Below are positions 6,531 through 14,909 of a stretch of DNA of 64,000 nucleotides, one piece after another (the stretch's first letter is position 1; every line of letters starts with the position of its first letter). A program made the translations under genes and the position numbers. The notes below the pieces were generated by a model, which was given only the letters and a program-made list of their open reading frames with translations, was not told the origin of the DNA and made no database searches. This DNA comes from Sulfuricurvum sp. IAE1 (GTDB taxonomy: Bacteria; Campylobacterota; Campylobacteria; Campylobacterales; Sulfurimonadaceae), in contig NZ_SLTI01000060.1 of the NCBI RefSeq assembly GCF_004347735.1, positions 186,001 to 250,000 of the forward strand, written 5' to 3'.

Positions 6531-8006
6531 TTGAGCAAAAAAACCGTTTTGGTCATCACCGACGGGATCGGTTATTCGCCCAAACGCGACTACAACGCGT
6601 TTCATGCGGCCCGAAAACCGACGTATACGCGGCTGTTTGACGAAGTTCCCCACTCGCTGATCGATACGTTCGGTCTCAGCGTCGGGCTTCCCGAAGGGCA
6701 GATGGGCAACTCCGAAGTGGGGCACATGAGCATCGGGAGCGGACGGGTACTGTATCAGGACCTCGTCAAAATATCACTGGCACTTCAGGAAGAGAGCTTT
6801 GCCAAAAATCCCGTTTTTACGGGATTGCTTAAAACGAGCAAACGGCTCCATCTGATCGGCCTGATGAGCGACGGGGGGGTCCACTCGCACATCGACCATA
6901 TCATGGGTGTTGCCGAGATCGCGGCCGAAGCGGGTAAAGAGGTGTGGCTGCACCTGATCACCGACGGCCGCGACGTCGCCCCGACGTCGGCCAAGCTCTT
7001 TTTGCATCACGTCACGGCGCACGCCTACAACAACATCCGCATTGCGACGCTGGGAGGGCGCTTTTACGCCATGGACCGAGACAACCGCTGGGAACGGGTC
7101 GAAAAAGGGTACGATGCGATCGTCCGCGCCCATCCCCTGAGCGAACAGAGCGCTTTTGACTACATCGAAAACGCCTACGCCGCGGGCGAGACCGACGAAT
7201 TCATCACGCCTACGGCGTTTGACGGCTACGACGGATTCAAAAACGGCGATGCCGTGCTGATGCTCAATTTCCGCAGCGACCGGATGCGCGAACTGACCGC
7301 CGCTATCGGCGATCCCGCGTTTAGCGGTTTCGCGAGGGAGTTCGTACCGACGCATCTGGCGACGATGACGCAGTACGACAAAAACTTTCCCTACCCCGTC
7401 CTTTTCCCGAAAGAGGCTCCCGCGAACGTTCTTTCCGAAGTGATTGCCAAAGCGGGGCTGCGTCAGCTACACACAGCCGAAACCGAAAAATACGCCCACG
7501 TCACGTTTTTCTTCAACGGCGGGGTCGAGGAGCCTTTCGAAAACGAAACGCGGGTGCTGATCCCCAGTCCTCAGGTCAAAACCTACGACATGAAGCCTGA
7601 AATGTCGGCTCCCGAGGTAGGCGACGTGGTGGTAAAGGCGATGGACGAGGGATATGATTTCGTCGTCGTCAATTTCGCCAACGGCGACATGGTCGGCCAT
7701 ACGGGGAACTTCGAAGCGGCGATCAAAGGGGTCGAAGCGGTCGATGAGCAGCTCGGACGGATTGTCGAGGCCGCCAAGCGTAACGGCTATGCGATGGTGC
7801 TCACCTCCGACCACGGCAACTGCGAAGAGATGCGTGACGATGCGGGGAACATGCTGACCAACCATACGGTCGGTAAAGTGTGGTGTTTCGTAATGGCCGA
7901 AGGGGTGCATGAAGTACATCCCGGGGCCTTGAACAATGTCGCACCGACCGTATTGAAACTGATGGGGCTTGAGATTCCATCAGAGATGGATACACCACTT
8001 ATATAA
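6531..8006 (+). CDS. gpmI: 2,3-bisphosphoglycerate-independent phosphoglycerate mutase
   Basis: This Mn2+-dependent enzyme interconverts 3- and 2-phosphoglycerate in glycolysis and gluconeogenesis. The 491 residues show the alkaline-phosphatase-superfamily metal site ITDGIGYS, the nucleophilic serine in MGNSEVGHM, the DGRDVAP and FRSDRMREL loops, and SDHGNCE near the C-terminus. The start is TTG at 6531, because AAGGAG lies 5 nt upstream; another TTG at 6510 has no such site. fabG follows after 9 bp, so glycolysis and fatty-acid genes may share a transcript. Confidence 0.95.
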   Translation: MSKKTVLVITDGIGYSPKRDYNAFHAARKPTYTRLFDEVPHSLIDTFGLSVGLPEGQMGNSEVGHMSIGSGRVLYQDLVKISLALQEESFAKNPVFTGLLKTSKRLHLIGLMSDGGVHSHIDHIMGVAEIAAEAGKEVWLHLITDGRDVAPTSAKLFLHHVTAHAYNNIRIATLGGRFYAMDRDNRWERVEKGYDAIVRAHPLSEQSAFDYIENAYAAGETDEFITPTAFDGYDGFKNGDAVLMLNFRSDRMRELTAAIGDPAFSGFAREFVPTHLATMTQYDKNFPYPVLFPKEAPANVLSEVIAKAGLRQLHTAETEKYAHVTFFFNGGVEEPFENETRVLIPSPQVKTYDMKPEMSAPEVGDVVVKAMDEGYDFVVVNFANGDMVGHTGNFEAAIKGVEAVDEQLGRIVEAAKRNGYAMVLTSDHGNCEEMRDDAGNMLTNHTVGKVWCFVMAEGVHEVHPGALNNVAPTVLKLMGLEIPSEMDTPLI

Positions 8007-8015
8007 AGGATAACG

Positions 8016-8759
8016 ATGAAATTCACGGGAAAAAATGTATTGGTAACGGGTTCGAGCCGGGGAATCGGCGCGGAAGTGGCAAAAACGCTGGCGGGATACG
8101 GCCTGAAAGTATGGATCAACTACCGCAGCGGCGCCGCAGCGGCCGATGAGGTAAAAGCGCAGATCGAAGCCGCCGGCGGACAAGCCGCGGTAATCGGCTT
8201 CGACGTTGCCGACGAAGCGGCGTTTGTCGACGCAATCCAGACGATTATCGACGCCGACGGCGAGCTCTCCTATCTGGTCAACAATGCCGGGATTACGAAA
8301 GACGGGCTGGCGCTTCGGATGAAAAGCGACGATTTCATGGCGGTGATCAACGCCAATCTCCTTTCGGCTTTCGTCGGATGCCGCGAGTCTTTCAAGGCGA
8401 TGCGGAAGAAAAAATTCGGCGCGGTCGTCAACATCGCGTCCATCGTCGGAGAAACCGGCAATGCGGGGCAGACGAACTATGCCGCGTCCAAAGGGGGTGT
8501 CATCGCGATGACGAAAAGTTTCGCGCAGGAAGCCGCGTCCAGCGGGATCCGCTACAATACCGTCACGCCGGGGTTCATCGCGACCGACATGACCGACGTC
8601 CTCAGCGACGACATCAAGGCGTCGTTCACCTCCAAAATCCCGATGGGGCGTTTCGGGGAGGCCAGAGAAGTGGCCGAAGCGACGGCGTTTTTGCTCAGCG
8701 ACCACGCCGGCTACATCACCGGCGAAACCCTCAAGGTCAACGGCGGGATGCACATGTAA
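8016..8759 (+). CDS. fabG: 3-oxoacyl-ACP reductase
   Basis: FabG reduces 3-oxoacyl-ACP to 3-hydroxyacyl-ACP with NADPH during fatty-acid elongation. The 247 residues show the short-chain dehydrogenase fingerprint: cofactor motif GSSRGIG near the N-terminus, NNAG after strand 4, catalytic serine in NIASIVGE, and YAASKGG holding the Tyr-x3-Lys pair; PGFIATDMT follows. Start ATG has AAGGAT 5 nt upstream. It is the first of the fabG-acpP-fabF-accA run, although acpP also has its own promoter. Confidence 0.95.
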   Translation: MKFTGKNVLVTGSSRGIGAEVAKTLAGYGLKVWINYRSGAAAADEVKAQIEAAGGQAAVIGFDVADEAAFVDAIQTIIDADGELSYLVNNAGITKDGLALRMKSDDFMAVINANLLSAFVGCRESFKAMRKKKFGAVVNIASIVGETGNAGQTNYAASKGGVIAMTKSFAQEAASSGIRYNTVTPGFIATDMTDVLSDDIKASFTSKIPMGRFGEAREVAEATAFLLSDHAGYITGETLKVNGGMHM

Positions 8760-8774
8760 GGGGGGATTTCCCCT
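8759..8774 (+). terminator. Weak hairpin after fabG
   Basis: AGGGG and CCCCT arms around a 6-nt loop immediately after the fabG stop, followed by CTTAAG but no real T-run. It could attenuate read-through into acpP. Confidence 0.35.
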
Positions 8775-8790
8775 CTTAAGTTAAATATGC

Positions 8791-8796
8791 TATAAT
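8791..8796 (+). promoter_or_regulatory. -10 element of acpP
   Basis: GC-TATAAT-T, 33 nt before the acpP ATG, preceded by an A/T-rich stretch. Same pattern as the rpmB, prs and lepA promoters in this window. Confidence 0.6.
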
Positions 8797-8829
8797 TATG
8801 CGATTTTATTCATTAGAACAGGAGCTATT

Positions 8830-9060
8830 ATGGCACTTTTGGACGATATTAAAGAAGTAGTGGTTGAGCAACTGAGCGTTAACCCGGACGAAGTAAAAGA
8901 GGATTCTAAATTCGTTGAAGACCTCGGCGCGGACAGCCTCGACGTTGTAGAATTGGTAATGGCTCTTGAAGAGAAATTCGATATCGAAATTCCTGACGAC
9001 GAAGCGGAAAAAATCCAAACTGTTCAAGATGTAATCAACTACATCGAAAGCAAAAACTAA
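8830..9060 (+). CDS. acpP: Acyl carrier protein
   Basis: A 76-residue acidic protein carrying growing fatty acyl chains as thioesters on a phosphopantetheine arm. The attachment site is the serine in [10 protein letters not shown] (Ser36). Helix II after it and the acidic C-terminal helix are canonical. An AGGAGC ribosome site precedes the ATG. The downstream 108-bp spacer to fabF is strongly structured, which may let this very abundant protein be made in excess over fabF from one transcript. Confidence 0.98.
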   Translation: MALLDDIKEVVVEQLSVNPDEVKEDSKFVEDLGADSLDVVELVMALEEKFDIEIPDDEAEKIQTVQDVINYIESKN

Positions 9061-9064
9061 AAAC

Positions 9065-9090
9065 TTTATCGAGGCGTACGCCTTGATAAG
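9065..9090 (+). ncRNA. Stable hairpin directly after acpP
   Basis: 11-bp stem (9065-9075 with 9080-9090, two G-U pairs) around a 4-nt loop at the centre of AGGCGTACGCCT. It begins 4 nt after the acpP stop codon and is not followed by a T-run, so it looks more like an mRNA-stabilising or processing structure than a terminator. Confidence 0.55.
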
Positions 9091-9106
9091 CACCCACCAT
9101 AAATTC

Positions 9107-9150
9107 ATGGTCTAAGAGATTGGCTCAACGGAGCTAAAGTTTCAGACCAT
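9107..9150 (+). ncRNA. Two-tier stem-loop in the fabF leader
   Basis: Outer stem ATGGTCT (9107-9113) with AGACCAT (9144-9150) encloses an inner 7-bp stem (9120-9126 with 9131-9137) capped by AACG. It ends 8 nt before the fabF ribosome site, so it could affect fabF translation or RNA cleavage. No known riboswitch class was recognised. Confidence 0.5.
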
Positions 9151-9168
9151 CCACCATCAGGAGAGAAT

Positions 9169-10386
9169 GTGAGAAGAGTAGTAGTAACCGGATTGGGAAT
9201 GATCAACGCGCTTGGTCATGACAAAGAGAGCTCCTTTAAAGCGATTTGCAACGGCGAATGCGGCATCGATATGATTACCCTTTTTGACGCTTCGAATCAA
9301 GGAGCCCAGATTGCCGGTGAAGTCAAAGGCTTCGACCCCGAAACCGTGATGGACCCCAAAGAGGTTAAAAAAGCGGACCGTTTTATCCAGCTCGGGATCA
9401 AAGCGGCGCAAGAAGCGATGGCCGATGCCGATTTTCCCGAAGGGTTTGACAAAGAGCGGTTCGGGATCGATGCCGCGTCCGGGATCGGAGGACTTCCCTC
9501 CATAGAGAAAAACTCGATCATCCTTGAAACCAAGGGTCCCCGCCGTATCTCTCCGTTTTTCATCCCCGGTGCATTGGTGAACATGCTCGGCGGTTTCGTG
9601 ACGATCGAACACGGCCTGCAAGGACCGAACCTCTCAGCCGTAACGGCATGTGCGGCAGGAACACACGCGATCAGCGAGGCGGCCAAAACAATTATGATCG
9701 GCGGTGCGGATCAGATGCTGGTCGTCGCGGCCGAATCGGCGATTACCGGCGTCGGAATCGGCGGGTTTGCGTCGATGAAAGCCCTCAGCACCCGAAACGA
9801 CGACCCCAAAACTGCATCACGTCCTTTCGATGCGGAGCGTGACGGTTTTGTCATGGGTGAAGGGGCGGCGGCTCTCGTACTGGAAGAGTATGAAAGTGCC
9901 GTAGCCCGCGGTGCGCGTATTTACGCCGAAGTGATCGGATTCGGTGAAAGCGGTGATGCCAACCATATCACGACACCGAGCCTCGAAGGGCCTTTGAGAG
10001 CGATGAAAGCGGCACTCAAGATGGCGGGCAATCCGAAAGTCGATTACGTTAATGCGCACGGTACCAGCACACCGACCAACGACAAAAACGAAACGGCGGC
10101 ATTGAAAATCGCTTTCGGCGGAAAAGAGAACTGCCCGCCGGTGAGTTCAACCAAAGGCCAGACCGGGCACTGCCTCGGCGCGGCGGGAGGCATCGAAGCG
10201 GTCATCAGCATCATGGCAATGCGTGATGGGATCATTCCTCCGACGATCAACTACGTCAATCCTGACGAAAACTGCGATCTGGACATCGTCCCCAACGCGG
10301 CGCGCAAGGCGGACCTTAACATTGTCATGAGCAACTCATTCGGATTTGGCGGTACCAACGGGGTCGTCATTTTCAAAAAAATATAA
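9169..10386 (+). CDS. fabF: 3-oxoacyl-ACP synthase II
   Basis: FabF condenses malonyl-ACP with acyl-ACP. The 405 residues carry the Cys-His-His triad: cysteine 161 in VTACAAGTH, histidine in NAHGTSTP, and histidine in KGQTGHCLGAAG, plus the final NSFGFGGTN. The start is GTG at 9169 with AGGAG upstream; an ATG two bases earlier runs straight into TGA. It lies after acpP and before accA, in the usual fatty-acid order. The structured leader described at 9065-9150 is in its 5' region. Confidence 0.97.
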   Translation: MRRVVVTGLGMINALGHDKESSFKAICNGECGIDMITLFDASNQGAQIAGEVKGFDPETVMDPKEVKKADRFIQLGIKAAQEAMADADFPEGFDKERFGIDAASGIGGLPSIEKNSIILETKGPRRISPFFIPGALVNMLGGFVTIEHGLQGPNLSAVTACAAGTHAISEAAKTIMIGGADQMLVVAAESAITGVGIGGFASMKALSTRNDDPKTASRPFDAERDGFVMGEGAAALVLEEYESAVARGARIYAEVIGFGESGDANHITTPSLEGPLRAMKAALKMAGNPKVDYVNAHGTSTPTNDKNETAALKIAFGGKENCPPVSSTKGQTGHCLGAAGGIEAVISIMAMRDGIIPPTINYVNPDENCDLDIVPNAARKADLNIVMSNSFGFGGTNGVVIFKKI

Positions 10387-10398
10387 GAGGGCAAGCCG

Positions 10399-11334
10399 TT
10401 GGCGACCTATCTAGATTTTGAACAAAACATCCGCCAGATCCAAGAAGAGATCATCAGTGCGGAGGTCCGTTGCGATCACCATGCCGTCGAGATCCTGAAA
10501 CAGGATCTTGCCAAAGAGGTCGAAAAAACCTATTCGAACCTTTCCCCCTATCAGGAACTTCAGCTGGCGCGTCATCAGGATCGCCCGTACGCTCTTGATT
10601 ACATCAATCTGATACTCGACAAAAAGTATGAAATCCACGGTGACCGCCATTTCCGTGATGACCTTTCCATCGTCTGTTATATCGGCTACATGGGTGATGA
10701 ACGGGTGATGGTGATCGGCGAACAAAAAGGACGCGGTACCAAGAACAAGCTCAAACGCAATTTCGGAATGCCTCATCCCGAAGGATACCGTAAAGCGCTG
10801 CGTGCCGCGAAAATGGCCGAGAAGTTCAACATCCCGGTCCTGATGCTGATCGACACTCCGGGTGCCTATCCTGGGCTCGGCGCCGAAGAACGCAACCAGA
10901 GCGAAGCGATCGCACGGAATCTGATGGAACTTTCCAACCTCAATACGATTACCGTCTCCGTCGTTATCGGCGAAGGGGGAAGCGGCGGAGCGCTCGCTAT
11001 CGGTGTTGCGGATCGCCTTGCGATGATGCGCTATTCGGTTTTCAGCGTTATTTCTCCGGAAGGGTGTTCAGCGATTTTGTGGAACGATCCGGCCAAAGTG
11101 GAAGCGGCGACCAAAGCGCTTAAAATCACCAGCGCCGACCTCAAAGAGCTTGATCTGATCGACGACGTTATCGATGAGCCGCTGATCGGTGCCCACCGTG
11201 ACAAAGAAGGGGCTGCCGATGCCCTGAAAACCTATTTCCTTGAACAGGTGAATACTCTGCGCAGCTTCGGCGACGCCGAGCGCCTGGAGAAACGTTACCG
11301 CCGTCTCGTCGGTATGGGCCGTTTTTCGGAGTAA
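10399..11334 (+). CDS. accA: Acetyl-CoA carboxylase carboxyltransferase subunit alpha
   Basis: AccA forms with AccD the carboxyltransferase that moves CO2 from biotin to acetyl-CoA, the first committed step of fatty-acid synthesis. 311 residues: an N-terminal helical segment and a crotonase-like core with the family stretches [20 protein letters not shown], and [10 protein letters not shown]. The start is TTG at 10399, behind GAGGG. It is the last gene of the fab run and is closed by a hairpin at 11342-11356. AccD, AccB and AccC are not in the window. Confidence 0.97.
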   Translation: MATYLDFEQNIRQIQEEIISAEVRCDHHAVEILKQDLAKEVEKTYSNLSPYQELQLARHQDRPYALDYINLILDKKYEIHGDRHFRDDLSIVCYIGYMGDERVMVIGEQKGRGTKNKLKRNFGMPHPEGYRKALRAAKMAEKFNIPVLMLIDTPGAYPGLGAEERNQSEAIARNLMELSNLNTITVSVVIGEGGSGGALAIGVADRLAMMRYSVFSVISPEGCSAILWNDPAKVEAATKALKITSADLKELDLIDDVIDEPLIGAHRDKEGAADALKTYFLEQVNTLRSFGDAERLEKRYRRLVGMGRFSE

Positions 11335-11341
11335 TCTTTCG

Positions 11342-11385
11342 TTCCGCCCGGCGGAATCTTCGTTTTCTTCTTCCCCCGTGCGGGG
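11342..11385. terminator. Bidirectional terminator between accA and the exonuclease gene
   Basis: TTCCGC/GCGGAA (11342-11356, 3-nt loop) followed by a T-rich run serves accA. A second C4/G4 hairpin (11374-11385) precedes the convergent gene end and can serve the minus strand. Confidence 0.6.
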
Positions 11386-11386
11386 T

Positions 11387-12178
11387 TTATCCGGATTTTT
11401 TCTCTTCGTTTTCACTAGTTTCAATTTTTAATTTCGGACGTTTGAGTCGCTTTGCTTCTTTGGAAAAAGCGATCAGCTCTTCGCCGTTTGCGATAGAGGG
11501 GGGAAGGAGAGCGAGCGTCCGTTTCAGCAACTTGGTCGTCGTCATCGCATCCGACAAAGCCCGGTGGTGCGTTGCCTCTTTGTACAGTGAAAGCTGGTCG
11601 TTGAGATAGGCCAGGCCGTAGCGTTCCGATTCGATCGTCCGTTCCGCCAGATCGATCGTACAGAGGGAACGGTTGAGCAGCTTGGAAAGACCGGCGCGTT
11701 CCATTGTCGCAGAAACGAAGTTGTAATCGAATTTGGCATCGTGCCCGACGAATACCGCGTCGCCAAGAAAGAGGCGGAACTCACGCATCACTTTGGCTGT
11801 CGGGGGAGCCTGGAGGGTATGCTCGACGCGGATGCCCGTGATCTCACTGATCTGCTCGGAGATTTCGGTACAGTATACAAGACTCTCGAAGGTATCGATG
11901 ATGCGTCCGTTTCGGAGTTTGACGGCACCGATTTCGATGATCTGGTCGCGGGTGGGCTTGGAACCGTTGGTTTCTATATCGACGACGCAAAATAGAGTGT
12001 CATCGACCGATTCGATTGACGTCGCAAGACGGTAAACCTCTTTGTCGAGGAGAAGATTGAGCCCCTGGGCTTTTAGAAATTCAATTTGGCAAAGGCCGCC
12101 GGCAAGCGATTCGAACTCCGCAGCAGGGATGCCGTTTTTGGCAAGGCGGGCGAGTATTTTTGGATCCAGAGGGTTCAC
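11387..12178 (-). CDS. DnaQ-like 3'-5' exonuclease
   Basis: 263 residues: an N-terminal helical segment of ~65 residues followed by a DEDDh exonuclease domain. Exo I is VVDIETNG (the D-x-E pair), Exo II is FVGHDAKFDYNF, and Exo III has HRALSDAMTT with the catalytic histidine and aspartate. It resembles the proofreading epsilon subunit of DNA polymerase III and PolC-type exonucleases. The extra N-terminal part, typical of the campylobacterotal version, replaces the usual C-terminal polymerase-binding tail. Its start overlaps the end of trpF by 4 bp (ATGA). Confidence 0.85.
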   Translation of the reverse strand: MNPLDPKILARLAKNGIPAAEFESLAGGLCQIEFLKAQGLNLLLDKEVYRLATSIESVDDTLFCVVDIETNGSKPTRDQIIEIGAVKLRNGRIIDTFESLVYCTEISEQISEITGIRVEHTLQAPPTAKVMREFRLFLGDAVFVGHDAKFDYNFVSATMERAGLSKLLNRSLCTIDLAERTIESERYGLAYLNDQLSLYKEATHHRALSDAMTTTKLLKRTLALLPPSIANGEELIAFSKEAKRLKRPKLKIETSENEEKKSG

Positions 12179-12762
12179 GAACGCGCCTCTTCGACGAAGC
12201 GGCGCACTTTGCGGGGATCTTTTTTTCCATGTGAGGCTTCGACACCGCTACTGACGTCGACGCCGTAAAACCCGTAGGGTTTGAGCGAAGCGACGTTGTC
12301 GGGGTCCAGGCCTCCTGCGAGGATGATCTTCGAGCAGTCGACGTTCTCGAACCACTCGATATTAAGCCGTTTGCCGCTGCCGCCATAAGCTTCGCAATAG
12401 GCATCGATCAGGCGGTATTGATTGGCGTGTGCGGTGATGTCCTCGGGTTTACGGGCCCGGACGACCCGCAGCGTCGGATAGCCGACGGCAGGAAAAAAAT
12501 CGTCTTCGACGTCAAAATGGATCTGGGCAAGGGTGCATCCGCTTTCCAGGCAGATCGTTCGGATTCGTTCGGGGGTTTCATTGACGAACAGGGCGACTTT
12601 CTCGACAAAAGGGGGGAGTTCGGAAATGATCTCGGCGGCCGTATCAACGGAGACGTAACGCGGGGATTCGGGATAGAACACGAAACCCAGTGCGTCGGCA
12701 CCCGCTTCAATCGCGCACAGGGCGTCTTCGAGATTGGTAATGCCGCAGATCTTGACACGCAT
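12175..12762 (-). CDS. trpF: Phosphoribosylanthranilate isomerase
   Basis: TrpF converts phosphoribosylanthranilate to the CdRP intermediate of tryptophan synthesis. 195 residues, a single TIM barrel. The start MRVKICGIT holds the catalytic cysteine of the KICG motif; the general-acid aspartate lies in the conserved region near strand 5, and LAGGLDPDNV and GVDVSSGVE form the phosphate-binding loops near the C-terminus. It sits between rpe and the exonuclease gene, separated from other trp genes, with 2 bp to rpe, so it is in one operon with them. Confidence 0.93.
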   Translation of the reverse strand: MRVKICGITNLEDALCAIEAGADALGFVFYPESPRYVSVDTAAEIISELPPFVEKVALFVNETPERIRTICLESGCTLAQIHFDVEDDFFPAVGYPTLRVVRARKPEDITAHANQYRLIDAYCEAYGGSGKRLNIEWFENVDCSKIILAGGLDPDNVASLKPYGFYGVDVSSGVEASHGKKDPRKVRRFVEEARS

Positions 12763-12764
12763 GG

Positions 12765-13406
12765 TCAGATTTTCAAGCTTTCGATGGCGGCTTTATAATC
12801 GCTTTGGCCGAATACGTAGCTGCCCGCGACGCAGACGTCTACCCCCGCTTCTTTGAGTTCGGCAATGTTTTTGTTTCCCACACCGCCGTCGATTTCGATG
12901 AGGCAGGAAGGATTGATACGGTCACGGAGCGTTTTAAGGCGGCGTATTTTCTCGACGGCGCTCGGGATAAACTTCTGGCCGCCGAAACCGGGGTTGACGC
13001 TCATGACCAGTACCATGTCGATATCGCCGAGGAGATATTCGACCGCTTCGGCAGGGGTGTGGGGGTTGAGGACGATTCCGGGCTTGATCCCCAGCGAACG
13101 GATGTAGTGGACGAGACGGTGAGGGTGCTTTTCTTCTTCGATATGGAACGTGATGTATTCGGGCTTGAGAGGAGCGAAAAGATCGACGAAGAAGGTGTTG
13201 TTCTGTACCATCAGATGGATGTCGAGGGGTTTGGTGGAGGCCTTGGCGATTGCGCTGACGACTACAGGACCGATGGTGAGGTTCGGGACGAAATGACCGT
13301 CCATGACGTCGACGTGGACCAGGTCGCACCCCGCGTCGCAGATGGCGCGGACATCGCGTTCAAGATTGCCGAAATCGGCGGAGAGGACACTCGGGGCGAC
13401 GAGCAT
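12765..13406 (-). CDS. rpe: Ribulose-phosphate 3-epimerase
   Basis: Rpe interconverts ribulose-5-phosphate and xylulose-5-phosphate in the pentose-phosphate or Calvin-type pathway. 213 residues in a metal-dependent TIM barrel: APSVLSADF (base serine/aspartate), VDVMDGHFVPN, HLMV, MSVNPGFGGQKF and DGGVGNKN. ATG at 13406 is preferred over a TTG at 13415, because TAAGG lies 8 nt before it and MLVAPSVLS is the typical N-terminus. First gene of the rpe-trpF-exonuclease operon. Confidence 0.95.
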   Translation of the reverse strand: MLVAPSVLSADFGNLERDVRAICDAGCDLVHVDVMDGHFVPNLTIGPVVVSAIAKASTKPLDIHLMVQNNTFFVDLFAPLKPEYITFHIEEEKHPHRLVHYIRSLGIKPGIVLNPHTPAEAVEYLLGDIDMVLVMSVNPGFGGQKFIPSAVEKIRRLKTLRDRINPSCLIEIDGGVGNKNIAELKEAGVDVCVAGSYVFGQSDYKAAIESLKI

Positions 13407-13517
13407 GGGCAACACCTTACTTTTTTTCCGCTATTTTAGCAAAAAAGATTTGGAGAGAGCTTTGAGCGTGCGGGTAGCATGAAACCATCACCGCCGAAGA
13501 GGCATTGATGCGCCGAA

Positions 13518-14909
13518 TCAGCGCGTCAGGAAAAAGGTGAACTGGCTTCCTTCGAAATCGAGGTTGACCTGAACCCCTTTTTTATTCTGAGCCATATCCA
13601 TCAACTGATCGACATTGTGATAGGTCCGCGGGAGGGTGATATCAACACGGAGCTTTTTCTCGGCCAGCAGGGTTTTCGCCCGTCCGCCGATGATATTGAC
13701 GAATTCGGCGAGGGAGTCGAGAATCGCTTCCTCATCTTCGGTTGCTTCCCCGATGAGAAGGGCACATGTTTTCTGGGCGATCTTTTTCGGGAAAATGAGG
13801 ATGATGATCCCGTCAACGTCGCCGTAAAAACCGATTGAACTGGCATATTTGTTATGCGCCATCGTCACTTCGAGATGTTGTATGTTGACCGAGTTTTTGA
13901 CGGCGGTCGCATTGGTCATCATCGAAATGGTCGAAACGGTCGCTTCGATGAAATTGGGGAGCTCATTGATCAGGGGTTTGTTGATCGAACGGGTTTGTTT
14001 GGACGATGAGGCGCTTCCCCCCAGATCCTGCAGGAGCTTTTTGTTTTTAAGGATGTCGTCCATCTGGTCGAAAAAGAGGATGCCGACGTCCTCCATGTCG
14101 TGTTTGAACGATTCGGGGGTTTTTTCAAACGTCAGCCCCACAAAACAGATCGTCGCATTGTATTCGGCGGCGGACGAGGCGAGTTTGGTGAAAAAGTTCA
14201 GGGCGTGGACGTTCATAGAGACGACTTTGTAGGCGTCGAAGATAAAAAGGCGGAAGCCGACGTTGAGCGAGTTGAGATGGTAAGCGATGTTGAACGTATT
14301 GGTCACTTCGGCATCGAGGAAGTTTGAAATCGTATAGATGACCGCATTCCCCGTCACCCGCGTCGCGATTTTCTGTCCGAAGAGCCCCAGGTAGGTATCT
14401 TCGATAATCGCATAATAGAGGTCGGAATTTTGTTTTTTTTCATCGAACTCTTTTTTGCTCTGCGCGATGATCGGGTTATGACCGTAGTCGAAGAGCTCGA
14501 TCGCCATCGCCGAACGCTGTGAAGGGTCGTCGTTGTAGATCAGAACCGTCTTGGAATCGCTTTTGTTGGACGGGGCGAAAAGCTCGGCGATTTTTTCGCT
14601 GCGGAACAAGGAGAAATTGAGACTGCCGCCGTAAAAGGCGTTGATGGTCTGGAATTTGGCGTGGTCGTAGTCGCATAACCCGACCGTGATATGGTTTTTG
14701 TTCCGGATGTTGGTGAGGAGGCGGACAAAGACGTCAAGGCCGTTTTTGTTGAAAAAAATCACTTTTTTCAGGGAAACGAGAAGCATATCGACGTTCAGCG
14801 CTTCGGTCGCCTTGATGTCGTCGATGGTCAAAAACGAGGGGGCGTTGTTACCGTCGAGAAATCCCTGTGGCTGGAAGATGGCGATCCGCCCTTTAACCGT
14901 TGGTCTCAT
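13518..14909 (-). CDS. Multidomain signalling protein with C-terminal CheX-like phosphatase
   Basis: 463 residues. The C-terminal ~130 form a CheX-like domain: the E-x2-N phosphatase signature appears as EFVNIIGG at 402-409, with a following helix GRAKTLL. Residues 1-110 look like a STAS/anti-anti-sigma-type domain (MLLVSLKKVIFFNKNGLDVFV), and ~118-290 contain one or two receiver-like segments that start TVLIYNDDPS but lack a clear phospho-acceptor. CheX dephosphorylates CheY-P. The gene overlaps the upstream HDOD gene by 17 bp, so the two are translated together. Function as a CheY/receiver phosphatase is inferred. Confidence 0.65.
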   Translation of the reverse strand: MRPTVKGRIAIFQPQGFLDGNNAPSFLTIDDIKATEALNVDMLLVSLKKVIFFNKNGLDVFVRLLTNIRNKNHITVGLCDYDHAKFQTINAFYGGSLNFSLFRSEKIAELFAPSNKSDSKTVLIYNDDPSQRSAMAIELFDYGHNPIIAQSKKEFDEKKQNSDLYYAIIEDTYLGLFGQKIATRVTGNAVIYTISNFLDAEVTNTFNIAYHLNSLNVGFRLFIFDAYKVVSMNVHALNFFTKLASSAAEYNATICFVGLTFEKTPESFKHDMEDVGILFFDQMDDILKNKKLLQDLGGSASSSKQTRSINKPLINELPNFIEATVSTISMMTNATAVKNSVNIQHLEVTMAHNKYASSIGFYGDVDGIIILIFPKKIAQKTCALLIGEATEDEEAILDSLAEFVNIIGGRAKTLLAEKKLRVDITLPRTYHNVDQLMDMAQNKKGVQVNLDFEGSQFTFFLTR

